The position numbers were made by a program, and so were the translations under genes. Below are positions 44,901 to 55,800 of a stretch of DNA of 64,000 bases, one piece after another. The DNA is taken from contig NW_006768776.1 in assembly GCF_000204055.1 (NCBI RefSeq), forward strand, positions 1,549,391-1,613,390, read 5' to 3'. The DNA is from Melampsora larici-populina 98AG31. Taxonomy: Eukaryota; Basidiomycota; Pucciniomycetes; Pucciniales; Melampsoraceae. How positions within the stretch are numbered: the stretch's first letter is position 1; every line of letters begins with the position of its first letter. The notes under the pieces are model-generated. The model was not told the origin of the DNA and did no database searches. It saw only the letters and a program-made list of their open reading frames with translations.

Positions 44901-45264
44901 GATGAAAAAAAAACTTGGGAGCTCAGAAGCGGAGCCCCTAATGTTTGAGATGGGAATTAGAAAGCGAGCTCAAGCCTCACCCCATAGTTTGGAAAGGGGT
45001 AAGCAAGGAGCGGAGAGATGATGATCTCAGATGGTCAATAGATTCCTGGATGACCCTGCCTGAAAGCAGACATCCTCCGTTGCACCGTTGCATTTCACGC
45101 AACGGCCGTTGCGATGCAGTGCAACGGTATTTACCAAGCACCTTCAGCAGGCATCGCAGCGTGTACCGGGCCAAGCCGATGCCTTGCGATGCGTTGCAAA
45201 AGGCATCGATGCGATGCGTTGGCGATGTGTTGCCCCCTTTTAGCAACGTATCCGCCCAACGTTG

Positions 45265-45690
45265 TTGAATGGCCACTTTTTTGTCTTGCAGTATTGTTGA
45301 GTAGTTTGGAGGCCGTATTAGGACAGCTGTCGGGTCGATTGGAAGTTGAGTAGTGAATTCGTCGAATTCTTTACCTAACTTATGCTGGAAGAACTTGTGG
45401 AAGATGTTCCTGTGATCCCGAGGTTTTGATACCTGTGCATTTTGAATAATGGGGAAAAGAGGGTGGTAACTAGGCTTTGAAAGTGATTTTGTGATAAAGT
45501 TTAAAATCTTAGCTTGTAGCCTAGTTTCTGGGTGTGTCACGTTCATGTCATGTTGAAGGAACACTTTGGGTGTCGTGTTGAGTGCTCCAAGTGCTTATCT
45601 TGCGCTAGTATTGTCAATTGTTGAGAGGTTGTTGAGGAAATATTTAGGTGGATCAAGAGGTAGCCACGCTGTGATTCCCTCTCTCCCTAA
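45265..45690 (-). pseudogene. LINE ORF2 middle fragment (upstream part of the interrupted copy)
   Basis: Matches the intact ORF2 segment between RT and RNase H: ALGALNTTPKVFLQHDMN here, ALGALSTTPTIFLRHDMN in the intact LINE. It ends YSTILQDKKVAIQQ at the hAT junction. An in-frame TAA at 45595 and loss of everything upstream of about 45690 mark it as 5'-truncated and dead. Confidence 0.85.
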
Positions 45691-46011
45691 ATTCATCTGT
45701 ACCTCGCTTCTCCCATAACTCCCACTTCCACGACTGCACTCCCTGCAGAATATCTCCCTCAATGATCAACTAACCCATGACTCACTTCACAAAATATGCT
45801 ACAAGCCATACTGTACGACACCACGGCTGTGCATCATTTGAGGGGAGGATTCTGTCTCGAACCAAATTTTAGTAATTTGTCACGTGACCCCCTCCGTGAC
45901 TGCGCAAGTAGTCATCCACTCCATTCTCCTAACTTTTCCCTCAATCGTCTTCACTTTTTCTCAATTTTTTCATCACTTCTCTCGATCTTTCCCTTTCCGT
46001 CGCGCTCACCG

Positions 46012-47724
46012 ATGGACGAAGGACCCCCGGACCCCGATATTCAGGACGGTTCGGCCGTTCGAGATGACGCGTCGATGTATGATGACGCGATGGAGGCCGA
46101 GATCGCGACTGACCTGACGGGTCAGAAGCCGACGACCACGCCTCAAACGCGTCAACCGACCTCAAAGACCATCGATAAGGTCACCCTTCCCTCCCAAGCT
46201 CTCATTGGCCCGGTATCGGATCCTCCAGCCTTGCTGGAGGGCTCGAGAAAGCGACACCGACAACGAGCACCCTCGCAGAGCGGCCTAGACGAATCTGAGG
46301 ACATCACCGGTACCCCACGATCGATCAGAGTCGCTCGTCTGTTCCCAGGTGGCTCATCCAGACCACTCGGTGCCCTGGTACAGAAGCTGCTTGATATATC
46401 AAAAGCGGCTCTGGCGCCCAAATCCAAACGCGCGAAATCAGTCAACGTCGATATAGAATCAGCGGCTGACCTCCTCGTACTAGCTGGCTTGATCCAAGAC
46501 CAAGCAAACATAATGGAGGCACGACGTGTTGTGTTTGATCCACATCGTCCTACAGCCCCCACCCCTTCATCGCTTGCTTCGAATGCTCAGTTCGAATTCC
46601 GACACGAAGCGTTGTCAGAGAAAGTTGACACGCTCGCCGATCAAATGGCCAAGTTGGTGGCTGCTATTATACCAAACCAGCAGCAACAACAACAACAAGG
46701 CCAAACACAGCCAGGCCAGCCTAAGAGCTCCTACGCCTTAGCAGCATCAAAACACGCACCGGGACCATCCAAAGCTCCCAAACAAAACCAACAGAGCAAC
46801 CGTGCTCAACCAAAACAGAGCTCTCGCCCTAAATCGGAGGCTTCACTCACGCTCAATCAGCAGGACCCAAAGAATATCGCTGGCGCGGGAAAGACCATCC
46901 CTGAGCTAATCAAAATTCTCAACGAAACCCTTAAGACCAATAACATTAAGGTCGATACGGAAGACAAGTCAACCATTTTGGTTCGGAATATACACCGTCA
47001 CCCATCGGGAGACTTGGTGCTTTATCTCGAATCACAAAAACAAGTCCAGGCTCTGCGAAACCAAGCCGCAAGCTGGCTATCAAAAATCTCACCTAACCTC
47101 GCGATCAAGCAGGAGGTGCACTCAGTCATCGTACACGGTGTCCCCACCACCTTTAACCCCACTCGACCAGAAGACATTGAGCTCCTAAAGATATGCAATG
47201 GAGATCTCCTTGACGATGTCCTCTTTGTGAGGTGGCTTAAGAAAGATACGGCCGACGACACGGCAAAACGTCACTCCTCCCTTTTAATAGGCTTCAAAAC
47301 ACTCAGTCAAGCCACTCTAGCAGTGCGCACAAAAGTCTGGCAAGGGAGAGGCCGTCACAGAACGGAATTGAGCGGTCCCCCCCCCATGCGATGTTTCAAT
47401 TGTCAATGTGTAGGCCACACAGCGCCAGCTTGTAAAATAGCACCCATGTGTCCCTATTGTTCAGGAGAACACCACTCACACAATTGCCCAATAAAAGGCT
47501 CAACTGCAATGAAATGCACTTCATGTGCTCGTGGCAAAGTGAAAGCTGACCCGAGTGCCAATCTGACACGGCTCTTCAAAGAGAACCATGCAGATTTTCT
47601 GCATCATCCATTCTCGCCAACGTGCCCTGTGAGAATCGCTGGCCAGTTTCCCCCTCACAACCCTAGCTCCTCACCATATATTGAGGTGGTCAACGAAGCG
47701 GAATCATCTCGTACTCAATGTTAG
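46012..47724 (+). CDS. LINE ORF1, gag-like RNA-binding protein
   Basis: 570 residues from ATG 46012. The frame is open further upstream, to 45796, but the element itself starts at 45842, and 46012 is the first in-frame ATG inside it. The protein has an acidic N-terminus and a glutamine run (QQQQQQQ) near residue 220. At the C-terminus it has zinc knuckles: CFNCQCVGHTAPAC (CCHC), CPYCSGEHHSHNC, then CTSC. Such proteins coat the LINE RNA. It ends with TAG 47722-47724, overlapping the ORF2 start codon (ATGTTAG). Confidence 0.88.
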   Translation: MDEGPPDPDIQDGSAVRDDASMYDDAMEAEIATDLTGQKPTTTPQTRQPTSKTIDKVTLPSQALIGPVSDPPALLEGSRKRHRQRAPSQSGLDESEDITGTPRSIRVARLFPGGSSRPLGALVQKLLDISKAALAPKSKRAKSVNVDIESAADLLVLAGLIQDQANIMEARRVVFDPHRPTAPTPSSLASNAQFEFRHEALSEKVDTLADQMAKLVAAIIPNQQQQQQQGQTQPGQPKSSYALAASKHAPGPSKAPKQNQQSNRAQPKQSSRPKSEASLTLNQQDPKNIAGAGKTIPELIKILNETLKTNNIKVDTEDKSTILVRNIHRHPSGDLVLYLESQKQVQALRNQAASWLSKISPNLAIKQEVHSVIVHGVPTTFNPTRPEDIELLKICNGDLLDDVLFVRWLKKDTADDTAKRHSSLLIGFKTLSQATLAVRTKVWQGRGRHRTELSGPPPMRCFNCQCVGHTAPACKIAPMCPYCSGEHHSHNCPIKGSTAMKCTSCARGKVKADPSANLTRLFKENHADFLHHPFSPTCPVRIAGQFPPHNPSSSPYIEVVNEAESSRTQC

Positions 47725-50700
47725 AGAACCAGATGAAAGAAAAGCTCAATATTGACAATTCAGCTGGTATTCTTCAATTGAATAGCTGGCACAGCAAACA
47801 CGTTACACATTCTCTTTTCAATTCAGACCTCACTAATTCATTTTCCATCATTGCTCTTCAAGAACCTTATGTAAATCCTATTGACAACTTACCGCTCAAC
47901 CATCCTAATTGGACTCTAGTCTGTTCTTCTCCACGATCACTGAGTGAGGAGGACAGACCCCGAGCCTGTCTTTATATCAGACAAGACCTAAACGCCATTA
48001 TCAACCCCATACATTCATTATCCAGAAACCTCGCAGCGTGCACGGTTACTATCACTGGCTTCACTATCCTGATAGCCAGTGTTTATAACCCATGCAAAAC
48101 GCTCTCAGGCTTTGAAGCCTTCACCGAAATGCTCCACACGGCGCCGCTAGACACCCAGTTGTTACCAGCGGTGTGCGTCACTGACTCTAATCTTCATTCT
48201 CCTTTATGGAACCCAAGCCACAGCACCGTCGCCGACAAAGACTCAGAAAAATTAATCGAAATGATGACCGAATGGGGTTTTACCCTACGATCACCTAGAG
48301 GGATACCAACATTCGGAGTCCGCTCAACAAACACTCAAGGAACATCCATCGATCAAGTCTGGGTAAACGAAGATTTTGATGATGCAACACTGACATGTTT
48401 CATAGATGAGAACGACGTCCTAAACCACAACTCCGATCACCAAGCAATCGTAACCTGCTTCTCGACAATACTAGGAGACAAAGACACTGCTAAGTCTCAA
48501 TCCACTGAGAAAAAGAACTGGAACAAAGTTGACCGTATTTTATTGTTACAGCAACTGAAAACCACTTTACCAAAACTCAAACCACTTCCGACAAGAGAAG
48601 ACATTGAAACATTCGACATGGAGCTTCGAACAGCGCTACTGAACGCACTGAATGAGAACTCGCCACGAAAAGCAACATACGGCAAGCATAAGGCTTGGTG
48701 GAGGCCCGAAATTCTTGACCCACTCCGAAAAGAGGCTTCGCGACTTCGACGACGTGCCAAAAAGCTCGACACCGACGAGTCACGTGCCGACTACAAAAAA
48801 GCACGCAACATCTTCAACCAAGCAATTGACAAAGAAAAAGAAAATTCCTGGAGACAATTTCTCTCCAAAGTCGACCACACCAATCTTTTCCAGGCCAAGA
48901 GAATCGCATCAGGACGGAAACCATCCTCACTAGTTAGCACTATCATCACCCCTGATGGGAAGACGTGCTCAACAAATGATGAAAAGGCGAAAGCACTTTT
49001 CTTAGCCACCTGCGTGGCAACAGCACCATGCAGGTTGGACGACACTAACCACCTTGAATTCCCCCTCCTCGAGGATCAACGTCCGACAACCGAACTAACA
49101 CCCCCCTTTGTAGCATCCATCACGAAGGACACAATAGCGGCAGTCATCAACGATTGCCCGCCCAAAAAAGCACCCGGAATGGACGGAATCCAAAACTGGG
49201 TGTGGAAACTTGTTTGGGATCAAGTCAAATTACACGTAACGTTACTTTTCAAATGTATTGCACTCACAGGATTCATACCACACTCATGGAAAACAGCAGT
49301 GACGGTGATGATCCCCAAGCCAGGCAAGCCAGACTACACACAAGCATCGGCATACCGACCAATAGCGCTCCTCGTCACACTCAGCAAAATCTTTGAGAAA
49401 CTCCTCACGATCCACCTCTCAGCTTACGCCGAGAACCTCGGCATGCTCCACGACGGTCATTATGGTGGCCGCCCCGACAGATCCAGCCAGGAGGCATTAG
49501 TCCACCTGGTATCGTGGATCAAACGAGAATGGGCTAAAGGTAAGGTAGTTGGCGCTCTCTTTGCAGACGTCAAATCTGCCTTCCCATCGGTCCATCACCC
49601 TAGACTCCTCGACACCCTTGAGAAGAAAGGCATCAACACGCAGACGCTCAACATCTTACACGACTTTCTCGAATCCCGGTCAACAACGCTCACATTTAAC
49701 GGCTACACATCTCAACCCTTTCCCCTCGACCATGGACTTCCGCAGGGCTCCCCTCTGTCCCCCCTCCTTTACCTTCTTTACAATTCCTCCCTTCTTGAAA
49801 TAACTGACAACATTACTTCGGCCTCGGCATTAGGCTTCATTGACGACGTTGTTTTGTTGTCAACCGCAAGCGACACACATCAGTTGAAATCACAGATGCA
49901 AACACTGTCTTTTCGCCAACAACAATGGGCCAAAAATCACGGCGCGATTTTTGACATCAAGAAAACATTTTGGGTTCTATTTGGCTTACAAACACCTGCT
50001 TTCATCCCTACAATTGACTTTGCCGACAGGAAAATGATCGAACCGGCCCCTTTTGCAAAATGGCTGGGCATCAAAGTCGACAATCAACTCACCTTCAAAC
50101 AACACCGACTCGAAGTTATTGCAAAAGGACAACAACGAGCCGGTTTCCTAGCAGGTCTCTCGAAGACCGGCTGGGGCATCCCCCCTCACCTTATGAGAAT
50201 TCTCATAACAACCACGATCCACGCAGCGACCGATTATGGAGCCATGGCCTGGAACCCTACAGAGCCGTCAAAATTTCTCATTGACAAACTGACACAGATA
50301 GACAACACCTGCGCCCGAGCGGCGCTTGGAGCACTCAGCACCACACCAACAATCTTTCTCAGGCATGACATGAACCTCGTGCCCGTGAAAATACGCCTAC
50401 AAAGCAAAACTTTGAGCTTCATGGCACGCTCTTTAGCTAAAGCTAAATCACACCCCTTTTTCTCTCTTATCCAGCAGGCTCAGCATTCGAATCCGAAAAG
50501 CCACCGTAACCCTTTTCATCATTTCTTCCAACACTCTCTTCACACGCAATTCGAAGAACACGTGGTCCAACTGCCGGTGGACCCAGCCTCGACGCTAATC
50601 AGGCCGCCTAATTACTCAACAATCCTCCAGGAGGATGAAAACACCGCCACAAATGGGACGCTACGGCTTAAACCAAGCGGCCATCACATACTAATTTTCA

Positions 50701-51620
50701 CCGACGGCTCTCGTATCCCAAACAAAAACACGGCAGCGGCAGCATGGTGCGCTAACACCACGACTTCGACTGCAGACCACCTAGGCCCAGCACGTTTGCA
50801 AGGCATTTACCAGGCAGAGTACCGTGGCGTCCAACTGGGGCTGAAAATGGCCCTAGAAATGGCGACTCAAGCCACACACAGGACATCCATTATCCTTGAT
50901 AATCAGGGAGTGGTGAAAGACTTGAAATCTAACTCATCCTCCGTCTCCTCCTTAGATAACAGACAACAAACGTTTAAGATACTTAAATGCATTCATCAAA
51001 GCTTCCCCTTAATGAAAGTCACAATACGATGGTGCCCAGGACACAAAGGAATCCCGGGAAACGAAGCCGCCGACAAACTAGCCAACACACTTGCAAAAAG
51101 TGATCTACCCAGCACATTCACAAATACACCCAACTCAGCGGCATTTATCTCAGCCATCAACGAATGGAAACTCACACAAACCGAATCCTTCACCGACACA
51201 GAAATAAAAAGACTCGGCCACAAGCCCCAACCGAAAAAACACCTCAAGGCCTTATCAGAACTTCTCAAACATGAAGTCGCAACCATCACACAATTACGAT
51301 CAGGTCATATACCACTTAACGCATACCTGAACAGATTCAAGCAACCGATAGATCCACTTTGTGAATGCCAGGATGGCATCGAAACAGTTGACCACTTTTT
51401 ATTCATTTGCCAGTCACACGAACAACATCGAAATCAACTCGAACACAACCTTCTCAACCACGCTACAAGAAAAATGAACAAACAAATTCTCTCCGAACCC
51501 AAAAGTTTCAAAGCCATTGCCACTTTTTGCAACTCCACATGGAGATTTGCGAATCGCTGGACCTGGGCTAAGGCCACCAATGAACCCCGCCCCAAGAACA
51601 AACCCCAACCCCTAGAATAA
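47718..51620 (+). CDS. LINE ORF2: endonuclease, reverse transcriptase, RNase H
   Basis: 1300 residues. The N-terminal APE-type endonuclease has IIALQEP (residue 49), TDSNLHSPLWN, IDQVWV and NSDHQAI (about 239). The reverse transcriptase has FADVKSAFPS (about 615), GLPQGSPLSPLLY (673) and the active site FIDDVVLL (706). The RNase H has LIFTDGSRIP (about 993), YQAEYRGVQLG, ILDNQGVVKDL and CPGHKGIPGNEAADKLAN (about 1105). A C-terminal CECQDGIETVDHFLFIC motif may bind zinc. Every catalytic residue I can check is present and there is no stop. The ATG overlaps the ORF1 stop by 7 nt, suggesting termination-reinitiation. Confidence 0.95.
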   Translation: MLENQMKEKLNIDNSAGILQLNSWHSKHVTHSLFNSDLTNSFSIIALQEPYVNPIDNLPLNHPNWTLVCSSPRSLSEEDRPRACLYIRQDLNAIINPIHSLSRNLAACTVTITGFTILIASVYNPCKTLSGFEAFTEMLHTAPLDTQLLPAVCVTDSNLHSPLWNPSHSTVADKDSEKLIEMMTEWGFTLRSPRGIPTFGVRSTNTQGTSIDQVWVNEDFDDATLTCFIDENDVLNHNSDHQAIVTCFSTILGDKDTAKSQSTEKKNWNKVDRILLLQQLKTTLPKLKPLPTREDIETFDMELRTALLNALNENSPRKATYGKHKAWWRPEILDPLRKEASRLRRRAKKLDTDESRADYKKARNIFNQAIDKEKENSWRQFLSKVDHTNLFQAKRIASGRKPSSLVSTIITPDGKTCSTNDEKAKALFLATCVATAPCRLDDTNHLEFPLLEDQRPTTELTPPFVASITKDTIAAVINDCPPKKAPGMDGIQNWVWKLVWDQVKLHVTLLFKCIALTGFIPHSWKTAVTVMIPKPGKPDYTQASAYRPIALLVTLSKIFEKLLTIHLSAYAENLGMLHDGHYGGRPDRSSQEALVHLVSWIKREWAKGKVVGALFADVKSAFPSVHHPRLLDTLEKKGINTQTLNILHDFLESRSTTLTFNGYTSQPFPLDHGLPQGSPLSPLLYLLYNSSLLEITDNITSASALGFIDDVVLLSTASDTHQLKSQMQTLSFRQQQWAKNHGAIFDIKKTFWVLFGLQTPAFIPTIDFADRKMIEPAPFAKWLGIKVDNQLTFKQHRLEVIAKGQQRAGFLAGLSKTGWGIPPHLMRILITTTIHAATDYGAMAWNPTEPSKFLIDKLTQIDNTCARAALGALSTTPTIFLRHDMNLVPVKIRLQSKTLSFMARSLAKAKSHPFFSLIQQAQHSNPKSHRNPFHHFFQHSLHTQFEEHVVQLPVDPASTLIRPPNYSTILQEDENTATNGTLRLKPSGHHILIFTDGSRIPNKNTAAAAWCANTTTSTADHLGPARLQGIYQAEYRGVQLGLKMALEMATQATHRTSIILDNQGVVKDLKSNSSSVSSLDNRQQTFKILKCIHQSFPLMKVTIRWCPGHKGIPGNEAADKLANTLAKSDLPSTFTNTPNSAAFISAINEWKLTQTESFTDTEIKRLGHKPQPKKHLKALSELLKHEVATITQLRSGHIPLNAYLNRFKQPIDPLCECQDGIETVDHFLFICQSHEQHRNQLEHNLLNHATRKMNKQILSEPKSFKAIATFCNSTWRFANRWTWAKATNEPRPKNKPQPLE

Positions 51621-51950
51621 CAATATTCGCATCCCTACCTCACCGCCTTCTTTTCACAATTTTAAAAAACAAACATGTAACTTAGATGAAACAGCCAACA
51701 GCAACCCTTTCCCCTGACACAGCCAGAGGGGTTTTACCGGTGCTGGACATATTACATAGTGTTTGATAGCCTAACGGCTCAATAAACACTTAAAGCAATG
51801 CAAAAAAAAAAAAAAAAAAAAAATCATTTGAAACTTATGCCTCAAACACTTGCCTAAACGATCTGTGCAACGCTCTGTACAATACAAATTTACGACACAG
51901 CTGGGGATGCTCTTTGGTAGCAGACCGTCTGATGTGGTAGTCCTAGCTAA

Positions 51951-52263
51951 GGGCCCGTTTGGCTGGATTTTGAAAAAATTGTTACACAAAAACAATTTTT
52001 TGATCTGACCCTTGAAAAAGGGGCAGATTGAAAAACTCAAAATTTGGCTTTTTCATTTACCAAACAGTCGACCAATTTTTGGTCCCAAAAACAGCCTCAG
52101 GGCTGTTTTTCAAAATTGAAGATCTTTTGATCAAAAACCGTTTTTGGTTTTGATCAAAGACCATTGCCAAACACTGCTCTTTTTGTCAAAAACCAAATAC
52201 AGTTTTTGGCTTCGGTGGAGTATTTGGCCAAAAACCGTATTTGGTTTCCAGCCGAACGGGCCC
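51951..52263. mobile_element. 313-bp MITE with TAA target duplication
   Basis: The ends are GGGCCCGTTTGGCTGGA and inverted GGGCCCGTTCGGCTGGA, flanked by TAA on both sides (51948-51950 and 52264-52266). The interior is built of short inverted motifs (TTTTTGGT/ACCAAAAA). A 3-bp TAA duplication points to PIF/Harbinger-type mobilisation. Non-coding. Confidence 0.75.
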
Positions 52264-52833
52264 TAAGAACAGATGATTGGGGATTCTTGTGAATATTATC
52301 AACAGCCGACAGTTTAAATTGCCCTCTCTTCAGATCTTCAAAAGTTACAATAAGATCATATTAATATAGAAGGATGTTCATCATCCACACGCAAAAACAA
52401 GTCAGAAATGACTCGAAATCATGCTTGCCTAAGTGATGATCATATCTCAAACCCTTTTGTTCTTTCCCCACAATGCCTAAAGTATCAGTAATATAGTAGT
52501 GGTACATGTAAAAATAATCAACACAAGAAGGACAAAGATCTGGATTTGGCACTTCAATAATCTGTAGGACGAGAACAAGACCCGAGGTTGAAATTAGGGG
52601 TGGAAACCATTCTGATCAGTTCGTGGTATCACGGGGCAACAAGTGCGATTGTAACAAGAACTTACATGGGGACCAGCCTAAACCAATAGCAACGTAAATA
52701 GATATGCCAAACAAAAACCACAAGAGCAAGATACAAAGGGTTGTCATCAGCTCTTTATATTCATATTAAAGTCCTTTTGGCAAAGAAATCACACATAAAC
52801 GTACCACAATATATTGAACCTAGATTATTCATA
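52264..52833. other. Downstream flank of TEL1
   Basis: Nothing clearly coding. If TEL1 has another 3' exon carrying the end of FATC it should lie here; I could not identify one securely. Confidence 0.4.
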
Positions 52834-55800
52834 TTAGTTGCCTGATATCAGTTGATTTACCATTGTTTCCACATTCAAATTATCTGATAGTTTTTCTTTT
52901 ACTGAAGCTAAAGCTCTAGATGCACTTTCAGAAACCTTTGATTCTTCTTCTTTATTCTTTTTCTCTTGTTGACCTGTAAGTGGATAACACAATCCTGTTC
53001 CACCTTCATTTGTATCAGGATCATGTGATTCCTGTAGTTTTCTCGCTCTCTCTTCGGTAATCACCCTAAAAGCAGCAATTATAGTTTGATCAATATTCTC
53101 GTATGCTACTTTAACATCAAAGCATCAGAGACTCACCAGATTTGTAGTGGATCATGCTTCAGTACATCAATTATAGTCATCACTAGGTCCTTGTTTTCTC
53201 TTAACACACTTAAAGTGTGTTCACAACATCTCCTGAAAACGCCTTCAGTCTTTGTTGTTCCAAAACCATCAATTATATCTTGAGTTAATCAAAATGGTAC
53301 TTTCTCATGTGTTGGCAAGTGCCGACCCTACATTTTCATTACGACATACAACAAATTCATTAGAGCAGTTTCAATGGTAGTAAACCGTTTTGGCAATGTC
53401 CAACTGAAATCAATTAATGAAAAATGGATGAAACTCACCGCATCAAGAGCTATTCCCAAATCAATCTGAATCATATTGCCCGTTTCTTTATCCAATAAGA
53501 TATTAGACAAATGTCGATCTCCTAATCCTAAGATATGTCCAACAATAGAAGCAGTGGTTGTCGTCCTCATATAATTTAATCTCATTTTGTACCACTTCTG
53601 ATGACAAGTTTGTGATTCCATAAACCAGAACCTCATTGCTGGACGGATACATTTCATGACTTCTTTGAATGAGGCGATTCTTTTAGATTCAGATGCATTC
53701 CTTTGAAAACCTAAGTAACTTTGGGCGCGCTTCAAGTCCCAGTCTGGGAGTTCATTGTATCTAAACATATGTCAAAAGCAATGTAGAAGTAGTCGGCTAT
53801 CAACATCAAAAAAATGTTTTGCGGAGTTTCAATCCCTCAAGATTGAAACTCACTTTGCGTGAAGAGGAGTCAGCGTAGCCCCTAGCGCTGAAGTGTTAGT
53901 CACAAATTCTATCAGGCCGGCTTCCTCAGCTAATGGTATCACCTTGTATGTGTGAAAGTTCAAGCGTCTTTTTCAACACTCTCCATCGCGTGTCAAGACT
54001 TGATTGACTAGGTCAAATACTTGCTCCATGACCGCATCCTGTCTTATGTCGTCACCACCTTTGAACTGTAAGAGATGAAAACCAACTCGTTAAAATATCA
54101 CGGTGCTCTGAATAGCTCATCAAACGGATCCTGATAGATTCAATAAATCGCTCACCAATTGTCTGTAAACGCGTCCGTCTGATCCTCGACATTCGGTGAT
54201 CTTGGGTGCATGAAGACCCTGGGCAAGCTTGAATTCAAGTTGATATCCTGTGATGCAGACCATAGAATCTGGATTATATTTGCAAGTAAGGTCGATTGGT
54301 AGATGAGCAGTTGAGAATGGTATAGCTTTGTTCTTGATCCCAATCAGTTTGATTCTTGAAGGAATTCGAAGTGATCCACTCTGTGACTTTGTTTCCATGT
54401 TACGTTTTACATCGTACTGCGCCCATTCCGTATAAGCATCAAAAACGTCTATCAAGCTTACCACAGTTGCTTGACGAAGATAATGATTATGTACAGCGGT
54501 CAGGACGCCATTGGCAGCTTTTGCACGCGATAATTGACTAGGCGTCAAGTCATTGGGTACGGGATGTTGTTGAGACGTACGTCGGAGGTGTGTATTTGAT
54601 TCTGAGCCACTTATCGCGGACTGAATACCTTGCCGTAACAGTAATATCTGGGGTAAGCAATGAAACGGATGCTGAAAATACATTCGCGTTACCAATTTGA
54701 TCAAGACCACTTGGAAGTTGGATTTGGTCTCTATGCTCAGCCGCGCTGATAGCTGGTGGGCTACCCGTACAAATTTATGCATAGGGACTTTTGTGATGGG
54801 GTTTGAGAGAACTTTGTTCAGTTCATCATCATCCGAATGATCGAACCAAAGTGATACAAAGCTAAAAACCACATCATCGTGTTGATCCCTGAATGCCAGT
54901 GAATTGAGATACATCTGTAAAGCACCATGGAGATACCCTCTTTGCATACAAGAATATCTTTCTAGTGATTTACAGTCTTCATCATAAATCCTTTGTTTCC
55001 ACTTGAGAGCGTTTCTGTCAGCTCTATTGGAAGCCTTGTACTTCACCGATGCCGAAAGCCGTATGGTGGATTTTGTCAATCAAGCGACCTCTCCAGAAGC
55101 AACCACATCACGATACTGTTTATCAGCAAATGTGGCATATGTGAATGAGACCTGACCAAATGCAGCTGGATCTGATTCTCAATCTAGGACACTGATTGCT
55201 TTCTCAAAGTACCGTTCAATGATTTCTTGGGGTGTATATCTCCTCTCAGCCCCCATCCAATTGCCCTGCAGAGTACAACAACCGTGCATGAGCAAGAAAT
55301 GTAGGCAAAATGATCCAAGATGAACCACTTACAAGGAAAGCTAGCTGAATTGCAGCTTGAGATGTTGAAGTCTGCTGTGATTGTACGTCTTCCAACATAT
55401 TCAAAGCCATCGAGTGTTTTCCTTTCATCCACAAGACTTTGGCAAATTCTTCTTTGGCCTCTAAAGCAATTTGTGTCATATCTTCACTTCCCATCATCTT
55501 GGTCGGAACAATGATGTTGAGAGCATTCTGAATGCGACCAGACAGTCGCGCCTCTTGGGACGTCTTTATTCGCATCTTCTGTTCTATCTGTTGTGCTATA
55601 CGGAATGTAGCATTTGGTTCATCACCAATCATGTTTTGCATTTGCTTATCCATTTCGGTCTGGAGCAAGCTCCTTTGAACCACTGATATCAGTTCAAGGC
55701 CTTTGTAACTGAAGCAAGACGATGATCATCAGTATGAGGACATTGCTACGTGTTCCGCACTTCATCAGAAAACCGAGCACTTACTTGCAACCTTGTGGTA

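Larger units (their letters stand above)
33778..45256 (-). mobile_element. 11.5-kb hAT transposon carrying a gene cassette
   Basis: Flanked by a perfect 8-bp duplication CAACGTTG (33770-33777 and 45257-45264). The termini GGCCGATGCG (left) and inverted GGCGGATACG (right) form short imperfect TIRs. Subterminal zones are dense in GATGCGATGC repeats. It holds a nine-exon hAT transposase gene whose fourth intron has grown to 7.6 kb and contains other sequences. Removal of the element plus one duplication copy restores the LINE ORF2 frame (VAIQQRCIQGIKLL across the junction). Confidence 0.88.
30634..45690 (-). mobile_element. 5'-truncated Tad/I-type LINE, split by two hAT insertions
   Basis: Three pieces on the minus strand form one LINE copy. 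They are the ORF2 middle at about 45690-45265, ORF2 RNase H to C-terminus at 33769-32800, and the 3' UTR plus A-rich tail at 30796-30634. The UTR piece aligns with the UTR of the intact LINE at 51621-51800 (shared ACAGCCA, CCTTT-CCCC, AGGGGTTTT, GATAGCCT and CACTTAAAGCAATGC in order). The gaps between pieces are exactly the two hAT elements. An in-frame TAA lies at 45595-45597. No ORF1 is present. Confidence 0.8.
30505..45838. mobile_element. Possible outermost TIR element hosting the whole nest
   Basis: The left motif GAGCATCCACAGCCGTGTGG at 30505 has a partly matching inverse (ACACCACGGCTGTGCATC) at 45819-45836, on the far side of the interrupted LINE. This suggests that the LINE first landed in a small TIR element. 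The right end is diverged and abuts the second LINE's target duplication, so support is modest. Confidence 0.35.
45842..51822 (+). mobile_element. Full-length Tad/I-type LINE with intact ORF1 and ORF2
   Basis: 5981 bp, bounded by the 9-bp direct repeat ATCATTTGA (45833-45841 and 51823-51831). It begins GGGGAGG, has a 170-bp 5' leader, ORF1, ORF2, a 180-bp 3' UTR with AATAAA (51780-51785), and a poly-A tail of about 21 bases (51802-51822). Both frames are open and catalytic residues are present, so the copy may be young. Confidence 0.92.

Noticed and set aside
45796..46011. Upstream start of LINE ORF1 at 45796
   Set aside because: This part precedes the element boundary set by the target duplication (45833-45841); the first ATG within the element is at 46012.
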